Positions 44,042 to 52,010 of a DNA stretch of 64,000 nucleotides are shown one piece after another. The stretch lies in contig NZ_BMKR01000004.1 of NCBI RefSeq assembly GCF_014644435.1, forward strand, positions 1-64,000, written 5' to 3'. The stretch comes from Paenibacillus albidus. GTDB taxonomy: Bacteria > Bacillota > Bacilli > Paenibacillales > Paenibacillaceae. The position numbers and the translations under genes were made by a program. The notes beneath the pieces are model-generated. The model was given only the letters and a program-made list of their open reading frames with translations, was not told the origin of the DNA and made no database searches. Within the stretch, counting starts at the first letter, position 1. The number at the start of each line of letters is the position of its first letter.

Positions 44042-45229
44042 CTACTTTGATTCAGGACGGGCCAGTTGGGTGCTCACAAGAGTCATCACTACGGTCAGGC
44101 CGAGGAAATACAGCGGCATCGTCAATAACGATCCATTATGCAAAAGGCTCATTCCGGTCGTAATCAGGCTGACGATCACATAGTAGCCCAGTCCAAAGAC
44201 TGCGCCGGCGGTTCCGAGAACGTCTCCATAATTTACGAGGGCCAGACTGAGGCAATTTGGAATGGTCATCCCGATGCCGAGAAGCAGGATAAAAATATAG
44301 ACGACAATGAGTACCATACCGCTTAGATTATCATGTATACCGCACGCCGTAAGCATTGTCAGGCTAACAGCGCCCAGCACTGAAATGACCGAGCCGATAA
44401 CAATAATATGCTCTGGCCGGAAACGGGTTAACATCTTCCGCGACAGCAAAGCGCCCCAGATGGAGGATAATGCCACGAAGATACCGAAGAAACCGAATCG
44501 GCCGGGGCTCATATGGAAAAATTCCATAAAAATAAACGGAGCTTCGGCATAGTAGCTAAACAGTATGCCATTGGTTGCTCCAATGAGAAAGCCGAATCCC
44601 CATACCCTGCGGTCTGTCAGCAGACGCCTGGTCACGGAAAGGCTACTGATTCTCAGCGGGGCTGCTATTCTGGTCTCAGGCAGAGAAGTCCAGGTATACG
44701 CCAAGATAGCCACACTCATGATTACGAGCGTGAGGAATACGGCCCGGAAGCCCAGCGACTGATCCACCCATCCGCCAATAAGCGGTCCTACGGCAGGCAT
44801 AAACGCCAGGGCCGCAGAGATCTGGGCAAATACCGCATTACGCCTTGCCCCATCGATACTTTCACGTAAAATCGTCTGCGTGACGACAGAGCCGGTGCTG
44901 GCACCGAAAGCCTGAATGAAGCGGCAGGCCAGCAACCATTCAGCAGAGCCGGACAGATAACAACCGAGACTGCCCAGGCCATATACGAAAATGCCCCACA
45001 CCATGGCTGGGCGCCGGCCGATGGAATCGGACAGCCTTCCCCAGCAGTACACACCAAGCGCAAAGCCCAGAAAGTAAATACTGAGCGTCAGCTGAATCAT
45101 ATTATTGCTGGCTCCGAGATGATGAGCAATATCGGGTAAAGATGGTGTATATATCGTTTCGCTAATTTGCGGGAAACCCACAAGTATAATTAATAACAAT
45201 AATGATGGTTTTGAGATTTTTCTTTGCAC
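44042..45229 (-). CDS. Bcr/CflA-type MFS multidrug exporter
   Basis: 395 residues and about 12 helices. It starts with a GTG at 45229 behind GGGGG. Landmarks: TIYTPSLPDIAHHLGASNNMIQLTLSIYFLGFALG (helix 1-2 of the DHA1 group), GRLSDSIGRRPAM (motif A) and FMPAVGPLIGGWVDQSLGFRAVF (motif C, gxxxGPxxGG). Proton-coupled export of drugs or metabolites. Its position next to a siderophore-binding locus would allow siderophore export, which is inference. Confidence 0.85.
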   Translation of the reverse strand: MQRKISKPSLLLLIILVGFPQISETIYTPSLPDIAHHLGASNNMIQLTLSIYFLGFALGVYCWGRLSDSIGRRPAMVWGIFVYGLGSLGCYLSGSAEWLLACRFIQAFGASTGSVVTQTILRESIDGARRNAVFAQISAALAFMPAVGPLIGGWVDQSLGFRAVFLTLVIMSVAILAYTWTSLPETRIAAPLRISSLSVTRRLLTDRRVWGFGFLIGATNGILFSYYAEAPFIFMEFFHMSPGRFGFFGIFVALSSIWGALLSRKMLTRFRPEHIIVIGSVISVLGAVSLTMLTACGIHDNLSGMVLIVVYIFILLLGIGMTIPNCLSLALVNYGDVLGTAGAVFGLGYYVIVSLITTGMSLLHNGSLLTMPLYFLGLTVVMTLVSTQLARPESK

Positions 45230-45597
45230 AGCGAATATCCCCCTTATTGTTTGAAAATCTCAATAAGCTGGCAAAGAAATTACGGGATCGGGGGTTTGCA
45301 TTTGCTTAATCTGGAAAATGAGAGCATGATAGGTCACCTTTTTTTAATAGGGAGATAAGGGGGATTTTATCTAAGGAGTATTTTAACAGAATTTCAGATG
45401 TGAGACTACGAAGAAAATGGCCATTACCGGTGATAATAAACTAGTAGAAGAGTATATCCAACCTATGAAGAAGCGGATGCCTATTTGCAAAGCCTGTCTG
45501 CCCAGGGCAAATAGTTCATTAACTTTAGAGAAGGTCCTTCCGGGCCTTCTCTTTTTGTTATGGCTTTAGCCAGTTGAGTGCGTGAAACGCGCGAAAC
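45230..45597. other. Gene-free stretch with a terminator-like hairpin
   Basis: No convincing gene. A short reading frame around 45440-45510 (VEEYIQPMKKRMPICKACLP region) may be a relic. AGAGAAGGTCC pairs with GGGCCTTCTCTTTTTG at about 45531-45559 and is a good plus-strand terminator, presumably of that lost gene. Confidence 0.5.
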
Positions 45598-46315
45598 AAA
45601 AAACCACCCGCTATGCGGGTGGAGGGAACGAGGGTTTGACCACTAAGACCATTCCGATAGAATTGAGATGTTCAGGCTCAAACGAAAGGAATGGTCTTAG
45701 ATGGCAAACAAGAGCTATAGTTTAGCTCACACGAAGTGGATGTGCAAATATCATATCGTGTTCACCCCGAAGTATAGACGGAAAGAAATATATAATCAAG
45801 TGAGGAAAGATTTGATCGAAATCTTCAAACGTTTATGTAAATACAAAGGAGTGGAGATTATAGAGGGTCACATGATGCCAGATCACGTCCACATGCTGGT
45901 GGCCATCCCGCCGAAGATCGCCGTGTCGACGTTCATGGGATATCTGAAAGGAAAAAGTTCGCTCATGATCTTTGAAAAGCATGCGGGGCTAAAGTATAAA
46001 TATGGAAATCGATAAATTTTGGGCAGAAGGGTACTACGTAAGCACCGTGGGTCTAAATGAAGCCACCGTAGCCAAATACATTCGTGAACAAGAAGCACAT
46101 GACCAGGCGATAGATAAACTGAGTGTAAAAGAGTACGAAGATCCATTTAGTGAAAAAAGGAACAAAAAGAAATAAGCCCGTTTAACGGGTAAGTGAAAAT
46201 GACAAATTACACTGAGCCTGAACAAATGTGTGGTCAGGCTAGCGTCTTTAGGCGCAGTTTGGCAACAGGGGGTTATACCCCAAGAGCAAACCACCCGTTG
46301 GACGGGTGGTCCTGA
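45598..46315 (+). mobile_element. IS200-type insertion sequence remnant
   Basis: A single HUH-transposase gene (frameshifted) is framed by subterminal hairpins without terminal inverted repeats, as in IS200/IS605. The left hairpin is CCACCCGC tat GCGGGTGG (45604-45622). The right hairpin is ACCACCCGT ttg ACGGGTGGT (46290-46310). The two share the same arm sequence. The exact ends cannot be fixed from one copy. Confidence 0.75.
45701..46174 (+). pseudogene. IS200-family transposase TnpA, frameshifted
   Basis: The first 104 codons read as TnpA with the HUH motif intact (GHMMPDHVHMLVAIPP). At 46013-46016 an extra T turns ...GNR-KFWAEG into a stop. The other frame continues FWAEGYYVSTVGLNEATVAKYIREQE to the stop at 46174 and carries the nucleophilic Tyr of helix D. 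So the HUH site and the Tyr are on separate frames, and the enzyme is inactive unless the shift is a sequencing error. SD GAAAGGAAT precedes the ATG. Confidence 0.82.
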
Positions 46316-46386
46316 TTTTGTAGAAGACCCCGCAATTCTCCTGGGGGGCAGGGTCGTTGCAAAAGTATGTATAATCGTTGACGGCT

Positions 46387-46854
46387 CTATACCTGGTAGA
46401 TTTTAAGCTCCTGCTGAAACAATTTGTCTCCATAACGGATGGTACGAGGATATTGTTCGGGCCTTGCCAGCTTGTAAAGTACAGACTGACCTTCATGGTA
46501 GTAGGCTTTGTGCTCGCACTCATCATACAGTTTTCGGGACAATTGCTGAATCAGATTGTGATTATCGGTACCGCACCATCCGAACTGTACCATGCCTAGC
46601 TGATCAATCGGATCTTGATAGGTGTCCAGGATAATGTAAGTTCCAGGTTGATCCTTATGAACATATTTAAGCACATGACCGGTATGGACAGGCTGCTCCA
46701 GAGCATTCTCATAGATGTCATGAAAAGGGATCGTTATGTTCAGAGCGTCCATGATGTTCTGAAAGTTAGGATGCACCAAATATTCTTCAGCATCTTCATC
46801 CGGCCAATAAGCCAGTTCATACAAAGGTGCCATAATTAAAAATTGTTGTTTCAT
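46387..46854 (-). CDS. Hypothetical protein
   Basis: 155 residues. The ATG at 46854 has an excellent AAAGGAGGAG upstream, so the gene is real. No signal peptide or membrane helix. The sequence is rich in His, Tyr and Asp (WPDEDAEEYLVHPNFQNI, HTGHVLKYVHKDQPGTYIILDTYQDPIDQLG). It recalls small immunity-like or SMI1-type soluble proteins, but I do not recognise a family. It sits between the IS200 remnant and a sulfurtransferase fragment. Confidence 0.6.
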   Translation of the reverse strand: MKQQFLIMAPLYELAYWPDEDAEEYLVHPNFQNIMDALNITIPFHDIYENALEQPVHTGHVLKYVHKDQPGTYIILDTYQDPIDQLGMVQFGWCGTDNHNLIQQLSRKLYDECEHKAYYHEGQSVLYKLARPEQYPRTIRYGDKLFQQELKIYQV

Positions 46855-46958
46855 TCTGCTCCTCCTTTTATTTTACAATACCTTGTAGTGTAAGAGATCC
46901 AGGTTATGCTTGTAAAGGGAGTATTCATACAAATATGGAATCTTACTTCTTCGCAGCA

Positions 46959-46986
46959 CAAAAAAGCCCGCGTCCCCTGCGGGCTT
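46959..46986 (-). terminator. Terminator after the sulfurtransferase fragment
   Basis: On the minus strand AAGCCCGC-AGGG-GACGCGGGCTT is followed by TTTTGTGC. A similar AGCCCGCgtc...GCGGGCT hairpin lies after the longer sulfurtransferase pseudogene (54518-54554). Confidence 0.8.
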
Positions 46987-47002
46987 CCTCATATGTCAGG
47001 TC

Positions 47003-47191
47003 CTAGGCCTCTTCTCCCGCCGCCACCGGATTCTCCTCATACGAAATCCAGTCACTCTAACTGCCCGGATACAGCTTCACATTCTTGTACCCGGCCTTTT
47101 CCAGCGCCAGCACATTCGGGCAGGCGGTCACGCCGGAGCCGCAGTAGACGATGATTTCAGCGTCCTTGTCCGGCTCGGAGAAATGCTCCGT
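47003..47191 (-). pseudogene. 3' fragment of a mercaptopyruvate sulfurtransferase gene
   Basis: Homology to the intact gene at 60796-61659 begins at about 47191 ([33 protein letters not shown]) and runs to the normal end. It keeps the catalytic loop CGSGVT, but a TGG to TAG change stops it after LYPGS. Everything upstream is missing and the FhuF-type gene ends ten bases away, so the fragment marks a recombination junction. Confidence 0.85.
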
Positions 47192-47201
47192 TATTCTCCG
47201 G

Positions 47202-47957
47202 TTACTCCGGCGGCAGTATAGGACAGCTACTGCAGTATCCATGATCCGCTCTGAGCTGATAGGCCAGACAGCAGGTCGCCTTAATAGATATTTTGCGGTG
47301 CGGAGGGTTGGGGTCCGTTCTGAATTTGGGCATGATGCGGAACGGATTGCCGGGAAGTCCAAATACCTCCGGTTCGAGTTCCCAGGTCATAGATTTGAAT
47401 TGCTCGATGATAAGGTTGCGGCGGCTGTCACCTGCTGCGTCCCGGGCTTCCTCTTCCATATAGGTATATAGCTGATTATAAATATGCTTCCATAGCATCA
47501 CTGCCTTGGTCTGTGCGGCCTCGGCAAGAGCAAGAATAATCGGTCTAACATTATTCTTATAGAACAAACTAAGCTCATCTAGTAATTCTTCCCCAGAACT
47601 AGGTTTGTGGCAGAGATCGTCCCGATTTTCATGGACATGAAAGGAGAATATGGGGAATCCCCCAGTGCGGATGAGCTGTACAGACATGTTGCTCAGGCAC
47701 AAGGCACGAGCCATCGGGTGTGCAGCCGTGAGCAGTGCATATTTGGCTCCGCAAAGTCCGGCGTACCAGCTGCAAAAGATGGCAGCTGCCAAACGCTTGT
47801 CATCTGTTCCGAGCATGGAAGCATACGTTATGAGCAGATGCTCAGCATTTGCAGGCAGGCTTAATTCGGTAAGCGATAAAGTAACCACTGCATTCTCCGC
47901 AGCTTCCGAATGGATGAAAAAACGTTCTGCCCATTGTATCTTGTCGGTTTCGCACAT
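47202..47957 (-). CDS. FhuF-type siderophore ferric reductase
   Basis: 251 residues. The start at 47957 is set by AAGGGGAT; longer in-frame starts lie inside the upstream gene. The C-terminal signature of FhuF proteins is present: TCCLAYQLRADHGYCSSC, i.e. Cys-Cys, eleven residues, Cys-x2-Cys, which binds a [2Fe-2S] cluster (one residue longer than the E. coli spacing). It would reduce ferric siderophores in the cytoplasm to release iron. It lies 13 bp after the siderophore-binding lipoprotein gene, so the two are one operon under the Fur box at 48982. Confidence 0.78.
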   Translation of the reverse strand: MCETDKIQWAERFFIHSEAAENAVVTLSLTELSLPANAEHLLITYASMLGTDDKRLAAAIFCSWYAGLCGAKYALLTAAHPMARALCLSNMSVQLIRTGGFPIFSFHVHENRDDLCHKPSSGEELLDELSLFYKNNVRPIILALAEAAQTKAVMLWKHIYNQLYTYMEEEARDAAGDSRRNLIIEQFKSMTWELEPEVFGLPGNPFRIMPKFRTDPNPPHRKISIKATCCLAYQLRADHGYCSSCPILPPE

Positions 47958-47970
47958 CCTTAAATCCCCT

Positions 47971-48933
47971 TTATTCCGAGTTGCCTTCAAAAGCCTGGAG
48001 AACCGAATCAATCGCATAGCGGTTCGCCAGCGGAGACATGCCCAGGTTAAACCAATCCTTGCCCGCCATCGTATACACCTGATTCTTTTTGACCGCATTC
48101 ATGTTCTTCCACAGAGGACTATCCAGCATGTCTTCATAGGTTTGCTTAACCTCAGCACTGTCCTCATTATTCAGCTGAATAATGAGGTGGTCGGGATTAT
48201 ACTCCGGCAATTTCTCAAGTGATATGGATAATGACAGATCTTTATCGGGGAAGTTCGGAATCATCTCCAGCCCAAGCGTGGTATGAATAAACTTTCCGCG
48301 ATCGATCTGATCCCCGTAGAGGATGAGGCTGTTAGGCATAACCATCATATACATCACGGTTTCGTTGCCAACCAGTTCATCAAGCTTCTGCTTGGCTTCA
48401 GCTTCCTGGGCTGCCAGCTCCTGAATGACCTTCTCTGCAATATCCTTCTTGCCCAGGACCTCGCCTATATCCTTCAGTTCATCACGCCAGTCATCGCGCT
48501 GTGGCAGCAGAACCGTCGGCGCGATCTCGGATAACTGGTCATAGTCCTTGCCTGACCACCAGACGGGAGCAAGGATAAGATCAGGTTCAGAGGCCAGTAT
48601 CATTTCAAAATTCGGGGTTTCTGCAATGCCCATTTTAAGAGTATCCTTGAACGGTTCTTGCAGATAGGCAGGGAAATCCTCATGGTAGTTCTGTACAGCT
48701 ATGGGTGTAACACCTAATGCTAGCAGAAACTCCGGATAGACTACGGAGAGCCCGACGACTTTGGTTGGATTGGCAGGGATCTTAATCTCACCTTTTTCGC
48801 TATTTACTACACGAATGTCCGCTTCAGCTGTGGCGGCAACCTTGGCCTGTCCATTGTTATTTGAGCAAGCTGCCATTACCAATACCAGCACAATAGCCAT
48901 ACTGAACGCCATTCCTGTTCTTATCTGTCTCAT
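47971..48933 (-). CDS. Iron-siderophore ABC transporter substrate-binding lipoprotein
   Basis: 320 residues, start at 48933 behind AGGAGG. Lipobox MAAC (Cys about 23). FecB/FhuD fold: GEIKIPANPTKVVGLSVVYPEFLLALGV in the N lobe, ILASEPDLILAPVWWSGKDYDQLSEIAPTVLL, the long backbone helix, and MNAVKKNQVYTMAGKDWFNLG in the C lobe. No permease or ATPase is adjacent. Upstream lies a Btr-like AraC regulator, as in the Bacillus bacillibactin uptake locus. Confidence 0.85.
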   Translation of the reverse strand: MRQIRTGMAFSMAIVLVLVMAACSNNNGQAKVAATAEADIRVVNSEKGEIKIPANPTKVVGLSVVYPEFLLALGVTPIAVQNYHEDFPAYLQEPFKDTLKMGIAETPNFEMILASEPDLILAPVWWSGKDYDQLSEIAPTVLLPQRDDWRDELKDIGEVLGKKDIAEKVIQELAAQEAEAKQKLDELVGNETVMYMMVMPNSLILYGDQIDRGKFIHTTLGLEMIPNFPDKDLSLSISLEKLPEYNPDHLIIQLNNEDSAEVKQTYEDMLDSPLWKNMNAVKKNQVYTMAGKDWFNLGMSPLANRYAIDSVLQAFEGNSE

Positions 48934-48981
48934 TTATTCTGTAACCTCCTGAGTTTCGATACCTTAAGTCTCACTTGCGAG

Positions 48982-48996
48982 TGAGAATCAATATCA
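48982..48996 (-). promoter_or_regulatory. Fur box before the siderophore-binding lipoprotein/FhuF operon
   Basis: On the plus strand TGAGAATCAATATCA has two mismatches to TGATAATnATTATCA. It lies 49 bp before the lipoprotein start and 58 bp after the stop of the upstream regulator gene, so at this locus regulator and lipoprotein are separate. Confidence 0.75.
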
Positions 48997-49053
48997 CTGT
49001 TAGGAGTATAAAACAATCTTTTGGATTCGACTATTGACAATATCGCCAATATT

Positions 49054-50700
49054 TTATGTACGATTACGCCAAAGAGACAACACCAGGTCGAGGATCAGCT
49101 CCTGTGTGAACGATGTATACTCTGTCCAGGGGAAGGGAGGGAGGTGGTCAACGCGCGAATATCCGGCGGGATCAGGATGCTTCCACGACTCCTTGTCTCG
49201 GAGCTCAGACCAGACGGCCTGCGAGTGGACATCCTCATCCACAATCAACAGGAGTCTGTCCGCATCCGCAGACCCCAGCTCTTTCAGCGTCAATGTCTGA
49301 TGGCTAAGCTTGCGATTAACAACGGACGCCGGGAGCAGATGCAGATCATCGTAGAGCACTTCGCCCAAGCTTCGGTTAGACAACACGGTAATCTTCTGAC
49401 CGGATATTCGGGCAATAAGAAGCTTGTCCTTGGCGAGTTCATGATCTAAGTCCGCCCGGACAGCCTGGGCTTTGCGCTCATATTTGTCTAACCATGCCGC
49501 CGTTTCCTTTGACTTGTTGAGGCATTTTCCGATGAATCGTAATTGTGTCCGCCAATCCATTCGGAACCAGGACACGAGATAAGTGGGTGCAAGCTCTTGA
49601 AGCTGCTGCTGCATGTCCGGACTTAGCGATTGCTCCAGCCCCAGAATAAAATCAGGATGGAGGGAGGTGAGCTGCTGTATTCTGGTATCGTCATCCTGGG
49701 CAAGGGGCAGTACCGCACCAGGCTCATATTTACGGCGGTAATATTCAGTCCAAGGATGGTCAGCCGGAGCTGCGCAGGGAATAATATTCAGGGTAAGCAG
49801 TGCCCCAATCAGGCTGCCGTGGTATGCAACAATTTTCAGCTTGGCATTTCGCATGAATGTTGCCGGAGCTACACCGGTAATTTGCTTGAATTTGCGCCTG
49901 AAGTAAGGAATGTCCTTGTAACCGACGTAAGCGGCGATATCCTTCAATTTATAATTTGTTTGCGGCAGCATAAGGCTCCTTGCTTGTCTGATCCGGTATT
50001 CGGTCAGGTATTCAATCGCGCTGAGACCATATTTCTGCTTGAACAGTCTGATGAAATGCCTTTCGCTAGTGCCTGCCTCGCCAGCCAGCAGACGAATGGA
50101 GATCTCTTCGCGGTAGTGTTGCTCTATATATGTCTTGACCCGCTCCATAACAGCATCAGTATCGCTCAGCTGCTGCTGGCCGGCATCGCTCAGAAGACTA
50201 TACAGCAGCTCATAGAATCCGCTCTGGGCATGCAGCCGCTGCAAGGGGGTTATGCTTCCCATGGAAGCGGCGATGGCCTCACAGTGTTTGCTGTAAGTAA
50301 TAGTTGAAGCAATCGCTGCTTCTCCTTCCAAGGGGAATGGTATATGAAGCTCCGATGAGCTTGTCTGTTCCTGATGTTCAGGCAGATCATGCTGACCAAA
50401 TACATCAAACCGCAGAACGTATAATCTCTGGTCTCCTGAACCCTCTAGACCGGCTTCGATCAATTGCCCTGGCAGGCAAACAAACACAAAACCCGCTCTG
50501 AGTTCACTATACTTGCCATCTACCGTTATCCAACCCCGGCCAACTATTGGAATCAGGAGCATATGCGATTCAAGAAATTGCAGCCGAAGTGACCACTCTC
50601 CATTGGGACTGTTGTTCTGTGAGATGCTTCGAAGCCTGAACCACATCTGATCAAGCTGTCCGAATGTTCCCGCAGGCGGGACGCCATCCTTACCGTTCAT
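49054..50700 (-). CDS. Btr-like AraC regulator with cytoplasmic siderophore-binding domain
   Basis: 548 residues. The start at 50700 is placed eight bases from AAGGTGG. Residues ~20-110 are cupin-like, about 160-260 are two AraC motifs (ISIRLLAGEAGTSERHFIRLFKQKYG and LKDIAAYVGYKDIPYFRRKFKQITG), and about 275-545 a periplasmic-binding-protein fold (LKIVAYHGSLIGALLTLNIIPCAAP, LTSLHPDFILGLEQSLSPDM) with no signal peptide. This is the layout of Bacillus Btr (YbbB), which senses ferric bacillibactin and activates uptake genes. It precedes the lipoprotein/FhuF operon and probably activates it. Confidence 0.85.
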   Translation of the reverse strand: MNGKDGVPPAGTFGQLDQMWFRLRSISQNNSPNGEWSLRLQFLESHMLLIPIVGRGWITVDGKYSELRAGFVFVCLPGQLIEAGLEGSGDQRLYVLRFDVFGQHDLPEHQEQTSSSELHIPFPLEGEAAIASTITYSKHCEAIAASMGSITPLQRLHAQSGFYELLYSLLSDAGQQQLSDTDAVMERVKTYIEQHYREEISIRLLAGEAGTSERHFIRLFKQKYGLSAIEYLTEYRIRQARSLMLPQTNYKLKDIAAYVGYKDIPYFRRKFKQITGVAPATFMRNAKLKIVAYHGSLIGALLTLNIIPCAAPADHPWTEYYRRKYEPGAVLPLAQDDDTRIQQLTSLHPDFILGLEQSLSPDMQQQLQELAPTYLVSWFRMDWRTQLRFIGKCLNKSKETAAWLDKYERKAQAVRADLDHELAKDKLLIARISGQKITVLSNRSLGEVLYDDLHLLPASVVNRKLSHQTLTLKELGSADADRLLLIVDEDVHSQAVWSELRDKESWKHPDPAGYSRVDHLPPFPWTEYTSFTQELILDLVLSLWRNRT

Positions 50701-50986
50701 TCTTCGCACCACCTTCCGCTATGCATTAACGTGCAGATCCCGGCATCTGAGGCCGCAAGCCACCGGGATAAGGCATCCTTTTCCCGGTTGAAGCCGACGA
50801 TTCGCTGTGCGGAATATCTGCTGTTTACCGATGAGAGATTCATGCTGCACACTACTTTCCATTCAAATTTGAAACAAAAGGGACGTTTATATTCTATCCA
50901 TATATTATACTATTTCTTAATCCGTAACTTCAGCAGACTTCGCAGCTGCATGAACCATTATTTTCATACTCAAAGGGGAGAGTGTA

Positions 50987-51208
50987 ATGAAAAAACGCCT
51001 GTCTATACCGGCAGCCTTGCTGGTTATCGTGATGCTCGTCGGACAACTTGGACTGTATTCCTCTCCTGTCAAAGCAGCTCCAGATTCAGGGGGAGCGGTC
51101 GTAACGGAAACGAAGTCGTCCCACCGCGCAAACCGTCATGACCGGGAGCCGTTCAGGGTGTCAGTCTGGATCGGGTTCAGTGATCGCCTTGTCGTCGGTG
51201 GAGGCTAA
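50987..51208 (+). CDS. Short exported protein, possibly a truncated gene
   Basis: 73 residues from an ATG behind AAAGGGGAGAG. Residues 1-31 are a clear signal peptide (MKKRLSIPAALLVIVMLVGQLG, cleavage near VKA-AP). The remaining 40 residues are Ser/Arg/Gly-rich and have no fold I recognise. The next frames continue for some distance, so it may be the 5' end of a frameshifted secreted-protein gene. It lies in a decayed stretch before secA2. Confidence 0.4.
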   Translation: MKKRLSIPAALLVIVMLVGQLGLYSSPVKAAPDSGGAVVTETKSSHRANRHDREPFRVSVWIGFSDRLVVGGG

Positions 51209-51447
51209 GGATATTTTCCATCCATTTTGAGGGGGTGAGATTCATATGCCTGCGAGGACAGCAACACTCGAACGACCGACTACCGTTATTGTCACCTTAC
51301 ACAAGTCGCCTGATCATTATAGTGACGGATTTAACGTGTTGCCGTCTTCTTTTTGCTTTTCAATGACTAAGATGGCTTCCAAAATACTATATAGTATTTA
51401 CATTTTGCAATACACAAGTTACAATAATTCCCATCCAATAACTGGGG
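51209..51447. other. Gene-free stretch
   Basis: A reading frame from 51246 has a plausible SD (GAGGGGGTG) but its protein shows no regular character, so I leave it out. Nothing else is seen here. Confidence 0.4.
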
Positions 51448-51844
51448 ATGAATAAAGTGTTAACACGGATTATGTGTTCGCAATTACTTTCAACCACATT
51501 GTTTCTCGTCACGTTGGGTTTGTTTTACCTATTAAAGATAATGCTGTCAGGGGAAATTTCGAGTACGACGGGAAGAATTTATTGTGTCATCTTTTTCGTC
51601 CCTCTAAGCGCGCTGTGGGTGATGCTTGTAAGCATGTATAATCGAAGAAATCCGAAAGACCGCATTAATGTCTGGGCAGTAATCCCGTTTGAACTTCGAC
51701 TACTTCTATTGTTTACCCATAACTGCAGGAACAGTCATTTTGATTCCACCCAATGATGTCTATACTATAATCTCTTTCGGATTGATGGAATTGGGTAAAT
51801 TTCTCGTCTATAGTCTGACAATATTGAAGTATAGCCGCGTCTGA
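51448..51844 (+). pseudogene. Frameshifted small membrane protein gene
   Basis: The first frame gives two membrane helices (LLSTTLFLVTLGLFYLLKIML and VIFFVPLSALWVMLV) and drifts after FELRLLLLF at about 51715. The neighbouring frame continues PITAGTVILIPPNDVYTIISFGLMELGKFLVYS to a TGA at 51844, giving two more hydrophobic helices. The total is one base over a multiple of three. Joined, it would be a ~130-residue four-helix protein. It lies 165 bp before secA2 on the same strand. Confidence 0.6.
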
Positions 51845-52010
51845 TTCTATTAAAACGGGCAGGTTTCAGCCTGGCGGGAAAGACGCAGGATGGCCAAGGG
51901 AAAAGTATGGTTTTGCTTATATGAAGTGGATTTGAACCTGATGGGTGACAGATCAGCGCAAATAATGTTCAAAACTAAGTTTATTTCTACTGAGGGGAGA
52001 TCAAATTTCT

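Noticed and set aside
51246..51455. ORF of 69 codons with a fair SD
   Set aside because: The protein has no regular hydrophobic or domain pattern, and the region is decayed.
51868..51940. Sequence before secA2 (GGGCAGG...GAAAGACGCA...GGATGGCC) recalling a c-di-GMP-I riboswitch
   Set aside because: The core GACGCAAAGC and the GGGCAAACC string are not intact and helices do not pair well. An Rfam search would settle it.
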